Part shown: piece by piece, positions 25,956 to 35,081 of the stretch | Position numbering within the stretch: position 1 is the first letter of the stretch | Layout of the letters: each line of letters starts with the position of its first letter | Assembly (NCBI RefSeq): GCF_903914075.1 | Contig: NZ_CAIWNQ010000003.1 | Span: 558,001-622,000, forward strand | Reading direction: 5' to 3' | DNA length: 64,000 bases | Source of the DNA: Ruegeria sp. THAF57 | Lineage (GTDB): Bacteria; Pseudomonadota; Alphaproteobacteria; Rhodobacterales; Rhodobacteraceae | Program-made: the position numbers and the translations under genes | The notes under the pieces: generated by a model | Database searches by the model: none | Told to the model about the DNA's origin: nothing | What the model saw: the letters and a program-made list of their open reading frames with translations, nothing else

Positions 25956-25966
25956 TATACTGTATA
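25956..25966. promoter_or_regulatory. Palindrome between divergent island genes
   Basis: TATAC-T-GTATA is a perfect 11-base palindrome lying 35 bases before the XRE regulator start and 62 bases before the opposite gene. It is placed where an autoregulated controller would bind both promoters. Confidence 0.4.
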
Positions 25967-26000
25967 GACGACTAGCGTTACGTGGGCGATTTGTCAAAAT

Positions 26001-26243
26001 ATGGCGAACGCAAAAAACGACCCGCTGCTATTGGCATTTTCAAGAGTTTTGCGTCGCCACAGACTCGCCAAGAAGTTGTCGCAACTAGAGCTCGCCACGC
26101 AGGCTAACCGAAGCATGCAATACATCTCACTTCTGGAATCCGGCCACCACCAACCAACTCTCGGAACGCTACAACTTCTCAGTGGCGCACTGGGTCTTTC
26201 TTTGACCAGATTGGTATCCGAAATTGAAGAAGAGGCTGAGTAG
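26001..26243 (+). CDS. XRE-family HTH regulator (controller-protein size)
   Basis: An 80-residue helix-turn-helix protein, almost entirely one XRE domain: FSRVLRRHRLAKKLSQLELATQANRSMQYISLLESGHHQPTLGTLQLLSGALGLSL. Size and layout resemble the C (controller) proteins of restriction-modification systems and short phage repressors. The island does carry a restriction-modification operon, but it lies about 1.7 kb away on the other strand with other genes between, so a link is only inference. Confidence 0.85.
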   Translation: MANAKNDPLLLAFSRVLRRHRLAKKLSQLELATQANRSMQYISLLESGHHQPTLGTLQLLSGALGLSLTRLVSEIEEEAE

Positions 26244-26311
26244 AATCTAGCGATTTCTCTCGGTACACCTCTGGACATTGAATCTATCGCAGAAAACAAC
26301 TCTGACGATAG

Positions 26312-26644
26312 TCACAACTGCCACCGCTCAATGAACTTCTCGATCTGAATGACGTTGGTTTGGAGCTTCGCTCGCAGCGTCGATGCTAGGATGTTTGCCG
26401 TGGGCGTGTCCTCATGTTGCGTGATAAGTCCATCCTTGCCGGTCCACCGGATGTCGAAGAAATCAGGGCAGGGCATCTCCATGCCGCGGAGGGTGGCTTT
26501 CTCGTATTCCTCGAAAAACCACTCCCTAACGGTTCGCTTGATATACTCAGGCGCATCATCGTCTTCGAGTTGAAGGACCATCTGCTCTCGCCATGCGGCC
26601 CAGCCATAGGCGATTTCTTCAGGCCTCAAATGGATTCCATTCAT
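26312..26644 (-). CDS. Hypothetical 110-residue acidic protein
   Basis: Not recognised. It contains RPEEIAYGWAAWREQMVLQLEDDDAPEYIKRTVREWFFEEYEKATLRGM, a helical, acidic stretch with many aromatic residues, and ends with TLRAKLQTNVIQIEKFIERWQL. A GGAGGG ribosome site precedes the ATG. It is the last gene of a row of four small genes on the minus strand (27725 to 26312). Confidence 0.6.
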   Translation of the reverse strand: MNGIHLRPEEIAYGWAAWREQMVLQLEDDDAPEYIKRTVREWFFEEYEKATLRGMEMPCPDFFDIRWTGKDGLITQHEDTPTANILASTLRAKLQTNVIQIEKFIERWQL

Positions 26645-26660
26645 TTCGCCCTCCTTTCAG

Positions 26661-26792
26661 CTACTCCGCCTTCGCGTCGATGATCTCAGAGTTCCGCTCT
26701 TCCGTCATCTCTTCATAAGTCAGGTCTGCGAAATCCTTTGGTCCGATGGGAAACCACCGGCCGCTTTCGTCGTCTCTGACAGCAAGTGTCAT
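26661..26792 (-). CDS. Hypothetical 43-residue protein
   Basis: A short frame from ATG 26792 to TAG 26661. The product begins MTLAVRDDESGRWFPIG and continues with an acidic helix (FADLTYEEMTEERNSEI). It lies between two hypothetical genes of the same direction with a 16-base gap to the next ATG, and no other frame explains this gap, so it is probably real. Confidence 0.5.
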   Translation of the reverse strand: MTLAVRDDESGRWFPIGPKDFADLTYEEMTEERNSEIIDAKAE

Positions 26793-26831
26793 CCGCTAAA
26801 ACGCGGATCTTCAGTCTCGGTGTACACCGGC

Positions 26832-27212
26832 TCAATGACTCTCATCGTCATTCTCTTCATACACTTTGCGCGCCCTGATCTCTTCTGCGGTGATCGGATC
26901 AGACAGCGGCAGTCGCCCGGCGATAAACTCGGCCTTTCTCCTCGCCAGGAATGCCCTGGTCAGTTCATCACCTCGCTCACCTGTTTTCCGCATCCAGAGC
27001 GTTGCGGCCTTCTCGACCAAAGCCCAGACGGTCTGCTTGCGCTTGTGGCTCAGGATCTCGCCCTTGATGCCTCGCTCTGAAATGCCGAGCTTGGCGCATT
27101 CTCTTTCGTTCATTTGGACTTCATAGTCGGAGATATCAGCGAGGTCGCTGATGTTGCTTAGGTGCGCCCTGGCAACCTCTCTCTCATTTACAAAGACAAC
27201 GACTTTGAGCAT
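26832..27212 (-). CDS. Hypothetical 126-residue protein
   Basis: Not recognised. A beta-like N-terminus (MLKVVVFVNEREVARAHLSN) and ISDYEVQMNERECAKLGISERGIKGEILSHKR are followed by a helical segment (TVWALVEKAATLWMRK). It begins three bases after the stop of the zinc-finger gene, so the two are surely coupled. Confidence 0.6.
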   Translation of the reverse strand: MLKVVVFVNEREVARAHLSNISDLADISDYEVQMNERECAKLGISERGIKGEILSHKRKQTVWALVEKAATLWMRKTGERGDELTRAFLARRKAEFIAGRLPLSDPITAEEIRARKVYEENDDESH

Positions 27213-27215
27213 GTT

Positions 27216-27725
27216 TCACCAATTCCTCTTCACGCAAGCAGGGCAACGTCCGTGCTCATCAGTCCGGTCGATCTGCCCCCTATAGCCACACACATTGCAG
27301 GCCATCCCATCCTTCACAGGCCGCCCATCTCCGAATAGGCGCTTACTCTGCGGACGCCTGGACGACACGAGCTCATGCGCACACCAACAGCACAGCGTTG
27401 TGACAAAGCCCTCTGCGAGCTGCACCTGGGCTGCGTTGCTGCACTTCTCGCAGCTGTGATTGGCTCGTTCGATTGTCGCTTGAAACAAGCTGTCGATCCG
27501 CTCGTCCTTAACCACAGTCCTGAAATAGATACGCAACTGGCCAAACTTTTGCTTGATCTGAGAGACCACAGGATACTCGATCTCCTGCTTGTCGCAGTGC
27601 TCCTTGATCTTCTGGAAAAGATCCGTGACCTGACCTGCCCAGCCGTCGGGCGTGTAACCCAACTCTTTCTCAACTGAATTCTTGATGTCGTCATAATCGA
27701 CGACGCCGATATTGCTATCCGACAT
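27216..27725 (-). CDS. Hypothetical protein with two cysteine zinc-binding motifs
   Basis: A 169-residue protein. An N-terminal part (PDGWAGQVTDLFQKIKEHCDKQ, QIKQKFGQLRIYFR) is followed by SCEKCSN...TLCCWCAHEL (first cysteine set) and ACNVCGYRGQ...GRCPACVK (second set), each able to hold one zinc ion. AGGAGGAG precedes the ATG. The domain WAG(Q)VTDLFQ...IKQKFGQLRIYF recurs in hypothetical proteins of phages and islands, as far as I recall. Function unknown. Confidence 0.65.
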   Translation of the reverse strand: MSDSNIGVVDYDDIKNSVEKELGYTPDGWAGQVTDLFQKIKEHCDKQEIEYPVVSQIKQKFGQLRIYFRTVVKDERIDSLFQATIERANHSCEKCSNAAQVQLAEGFVTTLCCWCAHELVSSRRPQSKRLFGDGRPVKDGMACNVCGYRGQIDRTDEHGRCPACVKRNW

Positions 27726-27912
27726 GACGGACTCCTCCTAAATGGTAGGAGTGGAGGGGCATGATCCCTCACCGTCGACGCTAATCTGGCGTAAAGAGCT
27801 TATAAGACTCCTGGCCCACCATGGCACTCCCAAAGGCTCACTGAATCAGCGAGTTATTCGGGTGCTCAATTGGTGTACGCAGCAAGTCATAACTTAGGCA
27901 TAGCTCAAGACG

Positions 27913-28896
27913 TCACAGTTGTGAAGTGCCTCTCATGCCACACCATACGAAACCGACGCTAAGGCGTTTTGCCCTGTTCTGAATCGGCTCAATCTGGGTC
28001 AGTTCAACGTCGAAACGAATATTGTCGATGGGTGAGCCCAATTCCACGACCGGAACAGGTATGTCGCGTGCATCGAAAACCTCATAGCAGTTCTCTTCCG
28101 GATAGGCTTGAAGGTGCAACGGGCTTTGGTAGATATCTCGGCCTCCTTTAATGAGACACTGAAGCAAGAACGCGCTGCGCAACTCTGTATCAGCAATCCG
28201 ATCTGCGACCATGTCCATCATCTCTCCGACCGACTTTCCGGCTGGAACTTCTTCGACGCACAGCGAAAAAATGAACGCGTCGAAGTCTCCAGCCGGGCGC
28301 AGTTGTTCTATTGAAAATCTATGCTTCGGAATGTTGGATAGCGTTGTTTTGACATCCAATACGAACGACTCTGTGATAAAGTCGAATTTGGCATTCTTCC
28401 GGGCGCTCCAAGACCGGATAGCCGCCTCAGTGTCAACGGATTGGGCAATGGCAAAAAGCTCGCCCCAAAGTCCAATAAGATCACGTGACGCGCCTCCAAC
28501 TTGGCTAAATAGTGCAGCAATCTCCTGAATTCTTTCAGCGATTGCGGCGTTGTTGAGCGCATCATCACCGCCACAAAACCGCTCTTCAAGTATCCTCATG
28601 AAGAGCCGAACAATGTCCGGGTCATCATCCTTGAGGCGGATGATCGTGTAGCAACCAGACTGCGCTTGGTTGTCGGCGGTTTGAATTTCACATTGCCTGG
28701 AAAACCCCACATCAACAGACCGCAGTACAATATCTGGCCGCAGATCAGTCTCTTTGGCAGGCAGTAGCAACGCAGGGTATGCCTTGAAGTCTACGCACAG
28801 CCAAAGGTCGTCCAAGCCGGAGATGGGCAAACCAAACTGAGAGCCTTCCGTCTCGGGTATTCTTTCACACAACGTGTTGTAAAGCGCGAACAACAT
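27913..28896 (-). CDS. PD-(D/E)XK nuclease of the GHKL/Z1 restriction system (DUF4420 type)
   Basis: The likely DNA-cutting subunit of the operon. In the 327-residue protein the nuclease core is at about 140-195: helix Glu in IGLWGELFAI (E146), then KFDF (D172) and FVLDVKTT (D181, K183), followed by HRFSIEQLRP. This is the DUF4420/PD-(D/E)XK-motif family that sits next to Z1 genes. It begins six bases after the Z1 stop and ends the operon. The catalytic residues seem intact. Confidence 0.8.
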   Translation of the reverse strand: MLFALYNTLCERIPETEGSQFGLPISGLDDLWLCVDFKAYPALLLPAKETDLRPDIVLRSVDVGFSRQCEIQTADNQAQSGCYTIIRLKDDDPDIVRLFMRILEERFCGGDDALNNAAIAERIQEIAALFSQVGGASRDLIGLWGELFAIAQSVDTEAAIRSWSARKNAKFDFITESFVLDVKTTLSNIPKHRFSIEQLRPAGDFDAFIFSLCVEEVPAGKSVGEMMDMVADRIADTELRSAFLLQCLIKGGRDIYQSPLHLQAYPEENCYEVFDARDIPVPVVELGSPIDNIRFDVELTQIEPIQNRAKRLSVGFVWCGMRGTSQL

Positions 28897-28902
28897 GATG
28901 CG

Positions 28903-31110
28903 TTACCTTTCGATCCAGACACGCTCCATCAACGGATCGGGCACATGAACTGCTAAGATAGGCACGTCATTGAGCGTACGCTTCTTGTCCGCTGTTTGTA
29001 TGTCGTAACGATGGAGTTGAAAGGTAACAGTCTCCGAAGACACCAGTGCTCGTGCGCCGGGATAGTTGGTCCGAGCGTTCGAGCCTTGGAACAAGTTTTT
29101 AATCTTTGGTGGGTTTTTGTCAGACAGGCTCCGTTTCGAAGCCACGCCGGACCAAGGACCGGATAGCGCATAGAAACTGCAACGCATGTCGGGTTCTTCT
29201 GCGATCATCCGCTCCAGCCCTAACATCAATGCACCGTGCTCAAGCGTGTCGTCGGTCCATTTGTAACGAAACTGGCCGATGAAGGGGACGAGATCAGCCA
29301 AACGCAATGCATTGCTGAACTTTGGAACAACTTGCTCATCATTCCAGCCATTTTCTGCATATGCCTCAAGGTTAAAAGCGTCCAAAATGGCGTCAACCGT
29401 GTCACGGTTGTCGGAAACAACTTCTCCGTCGTCAAAAGGGTGATTTGGAATGATCCAGCCGCTTTTCCCTTTGGATTGATACATCTCCAACAAGATCACG
29501 GAAGAGCGCGTAGGCTTTAGGCTCTTGTCCAGCGGATAGCTACGTCGCCATTCCTTGAGGGTCTTACCGCTGGCAAGATGATTGCGAATGGATCCCCGAA
29601 TGGTCTCCTCGTGTCGCACGTAGCCAGAGAAGGCATCAATGTTCTCTTCGGTGAGGTAGATGCGGCAAAGGCCCAGATAGCGTTTCTTGTAGCCAAAGAA
29701 ACGTGCCCGCTGTTGGATGTTGTCGGCATTACCCACTCCGGTTGAACGCGGCACGTAAGACACTGTCAGGCCTTCAACAGTGAATCCACGGTCAAGACCG
29801 ATTCCGCCAACCAAAATCCAACTGTATTCGCCCTCCCAATCCACGGGCGCAATGCGACTTTTCTCGCGTGTGTTGAGTTCCTGTACGGTCGTTTCCTCCA
29901 TTGCCTCAAACAAAACCGGAGCGATTTCTTTGTATCCGAGATCAGTTTCGTAGGTTTTGAGCAAAGCCGCAGTCGATGCTTCGAACTGCTTCAGGAGGAC
30001 ACTATGTTCCGGGTGAGCGGGGTCTTGGAGGATTTCCGCCCAATGATCTTTGATTTGGCGCGCCCACCTAGCGAACATCAAATGCTCGTCTTTGGCAACC
30101 GCCGGATGGATCATCATTGACCTGTTTCGACCCTTCTGGAACTCGCCCTCCATGAACCCGATTGCAACGCCTATGAAGAAGTCTCGGAGTGCGGACTTTA
30201 GGCTCTCTGGCGGTTGAAAGGGTGGATCATCTTTATCAGGAACATCACCGCTTGGAATGAGTTCAACGTACTTACTTTGACCATCAACAAAGAACTCTTG
30301 GCCGCCAACATAGTGATCGCCGGGCGTTAGGACGCGGCCAAAATCCGGAGATAATGCATCAATTCTACTGATAAGCAATGGTGCCTGGGGAGTCGCAGTG
30401 TACAGGATGTAACTATGGTGAGGGAAGAGTTCCCGCAACTCTCTAATTCGTTGATAGGTCTTACTTTCTTCTTCTTGCTTGGCCTTGGTATTCATCCCGG
30501 CTTGGTCGCCCTCATCATCTATGATGAGTGTTGGAATGTCGGAAAAGTCTGACTCACCAAGTAGGCGCGCCAGATTTTCAAGATGTTGGTGTTGCTTCAT
30601 CGAAACAATGATGATCGTCCTTGCGCGAGGAGAATTACGACGCCAAGCGCCGAGTTCCTTGTTCACGCGCCCAACTTCACTCTCTTGAAAGGCTTTCTGC
30701 TGTGTAGTGAACAGATTCCACTCGCGAGCACCTGCCACATCCAGATCGGTCTTCAGGCGGTCAAAGGACTGTTCGACAAGGTTATTGGTCGTTCCTGCCA
30801 ACAGGATTACAAGGCGATAACCATTGTCCCTGGCCAAGGCGGTCAAGCTGGTAAAAGACAGCGTTTTCCCACTTTGGACATATCCAATCACAAGACCGGT
30901 ATTGTTCTGATCACAGCATTGGGGTGGAGCACATTCGCTCAGTATTGATACGGTTTCCTGAACAAGCCGTTCTTTTTCGGTGTCTGAAAGGTTGTCGTTG
31001 GAGTTCAACAGATCAGTAAGCGCTGATCCTTGCACGGGAGACCATTTTCCGGATGAATGCGGAGATGGTGAAGAAATAGTGATGACGTTGGGCTGTTCAG
31101 TCATTGGCAA
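28903..31110 (-). CDS. Z1-domain helicase-like ATPase
   Basis: A 735-residue superfamily II-type ATPase. Walker A is GYVQSGKT (76-83), Walker B LIIDDEGDQ (about 195-203), motif III YTATPQ (237-242). The Z1 domain that follows has ILVGGIGLDRGFTVEGLTVSYVPRS and then NIQQRARFFGYK. It probably moves along or remodels DNA to bring the nuclease to its target. It overlaps the GHKL gene by 14 bases. This protein family is the constant partner of MORC-like GHKL ATPases in the R-M systems described by Iyer, Abhiman and Aravind (2008). Confidence 0.88.
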   Translation of the reverse strand: MPMTEQPNVITISSPSPHSSGKWSPVQGSALTDLLNSNDNLSDTEKERLVQETVSILSECAPPQCCDQNNTGLVIGYVQSGKTLSFTSLTALARDNGYRLVILLAGTTNNLVEQSFDRLKTDLDVAGAREWNLFTTQQKAFQESEVGRVNKELGAWRRNSPRARTIIIVSMKQHQHLENLARLLGESDFSDIPTLIIDDEGDQAGMNTKAKQEEESKTYQRIRELRELFPHHSYILYTATPQAPLLISRIDALSPDFGRVLTPGDHYVGGQEFFVDGQSKYVELIPSGDVPDKDDPPFQPPESLKSALRDFFIGVAIGFMEGEFQKGRNRSMMIHPAVAKDEHLMFARWARQIKDHWAEILQDPAHPEHSVLLKQFEASTAALLKTYETDLGYKEIAPVLFEAMEETTVQELNTREKSRIAPVDWEGEYSWILVGGIGLDRGFTVEGLTVSYVPRSTGVGNADNIQQRARFFGYKKRYLGLCRIYLTEENIDAFSGYVRHEETIRGSIRNHLASGKTLKEWRRSYPLDKSLKPTRSSVILLEMYQSKGKSGWIIPNHPFDDGEVVSDNRDTVDAILDAFNLEAYAENGWNDEQVVPKFSNALRLADLVPFIGQFRYKWTDDTLEHGALMLGLERMIAEEPDMRCSFYALSGPWSGVASKRSLSDKNPPKIKNLFQGSNARTNYPGARALVSSETVTFQLHRYDIQTADKKRTLNDVPILAVHVPDPLMERVWIER

Positions 31111-32671
31111 TTGGTTTCGAAAGTTGATTTTTTAGAATTTCATTTGTGTAGCGGCGTACTGCGGCCGGGTTTCGATCAGCACGTTCTCCAGCAGCTACTT
31201 CGGCGAGCGCCATAGCTGCTGCAATGTTCATAACCGCTAAGAAGCCTTCTGAATCCAGTGTCGGAAACTGCGCCATAAAGGGATGCAACATAGCAATCCG
31301 GATATTAACCTGACGTGGTTCTGGATCGACAATGGATGGTCTATTACTGATTTCGAGCCAGTTCGACGCATCATCGTCATAGGATAGCTCGATGGATACA
31401 ACCCATTGTTCGTCACGAAAACGCGTCCGAACCTTTACATTCTCTTGTTTGCTTTGCGGGATTTCCGGAAGCGGCGTTTCTGGCGATGGCTCAGGCTCAA
31501 CCGGTTGAAACAGATCAGGAGACCTCCCCGCGCCCGGCGTTGATTGCGACAAGTCTTGCCCTTTGAGACGCTCCGCCATTGTCTTGAGCGCGGTCGTCGC
31601 ATCCTTGCGTTTGGCCTTTGCGTCCTTCCTGGTTCGGTGTTCACGCACCTGTGCCAAAAGTGGAAGATCATCCTCGGACAAAACTTTTCGAAGTTCTTTC
31701 AGAAAGGTGTCCTCGCTTTCTTCCCACTTGATGCCGTCCTTGGTGTGACTGACATGGAAGCCGCGCAAATGTATCTCACCAAACACGCGGAGGTAGGCAT
31801 ATGTATTGGATGCTCCGAAAATATCCTTGGGTCGGTAAGTTTCATCGAAACTACCCATGATCAGGCGCTTGCGCCGAAACAAGGCTAAACCTGCAAACTG
31901 GTTGCTGATTGTCTTACGAATGGCGACGAAACCCGTGGCAGCCTTACCGTCGCCCAGATCGATATGGATGTCTTTTTTCCATTCGACGTCGGGTCCATCC
32001 GGATCACGGTAGCTTGGCGCAACCAAAATCTCGGGGTCTTCATATTCAAGCGGTTCGCCATCTATGCGAAGCTCCATACTGCCTTCGCGAATGAAGACGC
32101 GATAGATGCTTGCCAAATGGCTTTTGATCTTCTTGACCGTGTTTCCGTGTGGAAAACGCCTGATATTATCGAGCCGGATTTCAGTGTAGTGTTTGTCAGT
32201 TGCAACTTGAGTTGAGACGACATGCAATTCCTCTACGCTGTCTTCGACGATTTTATCTATGTCGAAGAAAACCGCCCGTTCTGTGTTCTCTCCGAGTGCG
32301 CTTGAGGTAACACTCCAATTAGGCGCAAACCAGCAGGCCGCACTTTTCATCCCCATACCGAATTCAGAAAGTCCTGATGCATCAGGTGGGATTTCTGCTG
32401 GGCGGAAGGCACGAGCATAGTCACGTTCTGCAATCCCGGCAGCGTTATCCCGAATGGTAATACTGTTCTCTTGAGGGCGGAAGTCGATATCGATGACAAG
32501 CTTAAAACTCCCACCATTGACCTTCTTGAGAGCTTTTTTCTGATCGATGCTGCTTTGAATTGCGTTGTCCACAAACTCTGCAAGCGCGAACCATGCTTTG
32601 TAGTTCAAGTGTGGTAGAACAGAAAGAACGTTGACGCCGGGGCGGATGTTTACCGAACTAAGTTGAACCAT
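31097..32671 (-). CDS. MORC/MutL-like GHKL ATPase
   Basis: A 524-residue GHKL ATPase. N box ALAEFVDNAIQ (Glu32, Asn36), G1 box IRDNAAGI (75-79) and G2 box SEFGMGMKSAACW (about 102-114) are all present. A following S5-like domain has HVSHTKDGIKWEESEDTFLKELR, then a charged coiled-coil linker (about 340-400). Such proteins work as nucleotide-driven clamps and are the prokaryotic relatives of eukaryotic MORC. The start ATG overlaps the methyltransferase stop by one base. Confidence 0.88.
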   Translation of the reverse strand: MVQLSSVNIRPGVNVLSVLPHLNYKAWFALAEFVDNAIQSSIDQKKALKKVNGGSFKLVIDIDFRPQENSITIRDNAAGIAERDYARAFRPAEIPPDASGLSEFGMGMKSAACWFAPNWSVTSSALGENTERAVFFDIDKIVEDSVEELHVVSTQVATDKHYTEIRLDNIRRFPHGNTVKKIKSHLASIYRVFIREGSMELRIDGEPLEYEDPEILVAPSYRDPDGPDVEWKKDIHIDLGDGKAATGFVAIRKTISNQFAGLALFRRKRLIMGSFDETYRPKDIFGASNTYAYLRVFGEIHLRGFHVSHTKDGIKWEESEDTFLKELRKVLSEDDLPLLAQVREHRTRKDAKAKRKDATTALKTMAERLKGQDLSQSTPGAGRSPDLFQPVEPEPSPETPLPEIPQSKQENVKVRTRFRDEQWVVSIELSYDDDASNWLEISNRPSIVDPEPRQVNIRIAMLHPFMAQFPTLDSEGFLAVMNIAAAMALAEVAAGERADRNPAAVRRYTNEILKNQLSKPIAND

Positions 32672-33975
32672 TACTCCGCTGCCACCGCCTCATGAGCTTG
32701 TGCATCTCGCAAGTCACGATTTGTGAGTGCATCAAAGATGTTGCGGACAACCTCGACGTTCACGGCGTTGCCGAAAGCCTTGTATGCTCCGTTTTTTGTG
32801 TCGGGAAGAAACTCAAGATTCCCCATGCTTTGTAGTCGGCTGCACTCTCTTGGCGTCATGTATCTCTTTTTCCAGGCGATTATCGGCACCTGACTAGTCG
32901 TCATAGCGATAAGCGAAGGTGCCGTGTCTTGCTTCTTAACGCGAATACCACTGGCTCGAAACTGGATGACATGGCTCCAGATGTTTCGTTCAGCTCCTTT
33001 GCAATTCCACTCTAGCTTCTGAAAGCTCGGTGGAAATGCTTTGATGCGGTCGATCCAGGGATCAATGATATTGCGGTGCCGTGTATAAAACTCGCGGTTC
33101 TTTTCAATAAAATCTATCTTCCAGCTAGGGAATGCTTCGAGGGAGGTGCGCGCGTAAGCTGGAAGTAAGTCTTTGACTTCTTCCGGTGTCCGTCCGGTCA
33201 GCGGAACACCAAACGCGCCGCAGTATTGATCCAATCCTTCGTACCCGAGCGCGTCGGGGGTTTTTCCGTCTAAAGGATAGTCGGCACCAAACTCCATAGC
33301 CCAAATCGGAAATGATGGCAGGTGTTCATCGGCGGGAAAAGCAGCAACGAACTCCTGCCAAGTTTCGAGATAATTTAGATGATCCTCATTGAGTGTGTGC
33401 GCATCGTCCGGCTCTTCGTCGAGAACAGTTCGAATTGAGGTCGGTGCAATCTTGCTGGGAACAGGCCAAGAAAACCCATCCAAGCCCTCAAGGTCGCCAA
33501 CTATGAAAGCCCGTTCACGCTTCTGCGGTACGCCGAACATATGCGGGGAGAGACGCTCAAAGGAGATTGAGTAACCCAATGATCTTAATTGATCGCAAAT
33601 AATTTCCCAAGTCTCCCCGCCTTTGTGGCGCATCAAATTTGGGACATTTTCAACAATAAAAAAGCGAGGTTTCTTTAGCTTCAAGATATCGACAACGTAG
33701 TCGAAGAGGTTTCCCCATTGAGGGCATTCAAGCCCCTTTTGGTCTCCGGCTTTAGAAAAAGGCTGGCAAGGAAATCCGGCGCAAAGAATGTCGTGATCAG
33801 GAATCGCTCCTAGATCGACGGTGCGGATGTCCCCGACGGGAAGGATGCCGAAATTCTTCTCGTAAAGCGCACCAAGGGTCGGATTGAGCTCGGAAGCAAA
33901 GACGCATTCACCACCACGCTGCACCAAGGCCTGGTGGAAACCTCCGAGTCCTGCAAATAAATCTATGAATTTCAT
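32671..33975 (-). CDS. DNA (cytosine-5) methyltransferase
   Basis: Modification enzyme of the operon: makes 5-methylcytosine to mark self DNA. The 434-residue protein has motif I DLFAGLGGF (5-13), motif IV GFPCQPFS with catalytic Cys70, motif VI ENV (109-111), motif VIII QKRERAF, and the C-terminal RECSRLQSMG and YKAFGNAVNVEVV (motifs IX and X). The target-recognition region lies between; the site cannot be predicted. The frame opens at 34059, but ATG 33975 begins the family's usual MKFIDLFAG. Confidence 0.93.
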   Translation of the reverse strand: MKFIDLFAGLGGFHQALVQRGGECVFASELNPTLGALYEKNFGILPVGDIRTVDLGAIPDHDILCAGFPCQPFSKAGDQKGLECPQWGNLFDYVVDILKLKKPRFFIVENVPNLMRHKGGETWEIICDQLRSLGYSISFERLSPHMFGVPQKRERAFIVGDLEGLDGFSWPVPSKIAPTSIRTVLDEEPDDAHTLNEDHLNYLETWQEFVAAFPADEHLPSFPIWAMEFGADYPLDGKTPDALGYEGLDQYCGAFGVPLTGRTPEEVKDLLPAYARTSLEAFPSWKIDFIEKNREFYTRHRNIIDPWIDRIKAFPPSFQKLEWNCKGAERNIWSHVIQFRASGIRVKKQDTAPSLIAMTTSQVPIIAWKKRYMTPRECSRLQSMGNLEFLPDTKNGAYKAFGNAVNVEVVRNIFDALTNRDLRDAQAHEAVAAE

Positions 33976-34319
33976 GCGGTTACGGCTGCTCCGTTTTTTC
34001 CCTAGCGTACACATGAAATTCAGTGGTTGCAACCAATCTGGTTCGCTTGACCACATCATCTTGCTTCAAAGAGTGCCAAACCCACAAACTGGCGGGTTCT
34101 TTGCAACTGACGGGTTGTTCTCAGGTTCCGTCTCGGTGGAGAACCGCAAGAACGCGCTCCTCGCCGGGCATGATGTTGGCGCTCAAAACTGAGTCGTCAT
34201 CGCGTCGCTGATCGAGACCTGCAAGCTCAACGGGATCGAACCCCAAAGCTATTCGCCAGTTAACTGGGTATGTCGCTTTCCGCAGTTCAAGTTTCGACCT
34301 AGGGTGCAACGCCGTATAG
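33976..34319. other. Gap before the restriction-modification operon
   Basis: About 340 bases that must hold the promoter of the methyltransferase-led operon. I see no gene and no obvious controller-protein box. Confidence 0.4.
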
Positions 34320-35081
34320 CTAGGTAACTGGTTTGCCTTTGATCTCTGCTCGAATTTTCGCGGCTAATTCCTTCATCTTCGCAGCGTCGTTCTCAAACAA
34401 CTGTGTGAGGACATGAGAATAGATTTCGAGCGCACCAAAATAATGTTTTTCGCGAACTCTTTCGCCATGTGACCCAAGGTTTCCAACCTCTTTCAATGCA
34501 AAACATAGTTCGGCGTAGTCCTCGTGGGTTTCCGCCCAAAGTTCGATCCTTCGATGCAAGCTTATTTGCACAACCTTACCTTTGTCAGATTTCTGCGTGG
34601 TTGGTATCTTCAACTCGTCCATTAGTACTTCCAAGCTCGCGCGCATGGCATTGGCTGCGGCGGAAACATCGATCCAATACAACGAGAAACTTCTTTTGAG
34701 TTGCTCTTCAACCTCACGGGGTATGTCTTCAGGAAGCCGAATGATGTCCGGCGCAGGAAAGAAAGACTGGATGTTGCGAAAGTCGTAGTATTCCGCCCCG
34801 CCCTCAAAGTCGTAGGCCTGGTCAACTCCACCACGGCCAGATACAAACGCAACCTCGGAACACTGCTCATTGTTGCAGACGCACTGCTACGTGAACCGAC
34901 GCTCGATCCAGTCCGGGTCCCAAGCTTCATGTCCATGAGCAAGCTTAGAGTGCGCGGGTTCAATCTCCACAAAACTACCTTTTTCTGGCACTAATTGTCC
35001 CTCCCTACAGGTGGGGCAGTGGTACTTGCGGGTGGGTTCACCGCTAAAGTATCTGGAGAACTGTTGCGCTAAAGATGGCAT
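34320..35081 (-). pseudogene. DUF4145-family gene broken by one in-frame TAG
   Basis: A single frame runs from ATG 35081 to TAA/TAG at 34320 but for one TAG at 34887-34889 (codon 65). Before it: FSRYFSGEPTRKYHCPTCREGQLVP and WDPDWIERRFT. After it, in the same frame: CVCNNEQCSEVAFVSGRGGVDQAYDF, FFPAPDIIRLPEDIPREVEEQL and LYWIDVSAAANAMRASLEVLMDELKIP. Together they make a typical DUF4145 protein of 253 residues, with a four-cysteine zinc site split by the stop. DUF4145 proteins often stand beside or within restriction genes. The rest of the frame is clean, so the damage is recent, or the codon is read through, or the base call is wrong. Confidence 0.75.

Noticed and set aside
34121..34309. Short frames in the gap before the methyltransferase gene that might code for a controller protein
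   Set aside because: None has a helix-turn-helix pattern or a proper ribosome site.
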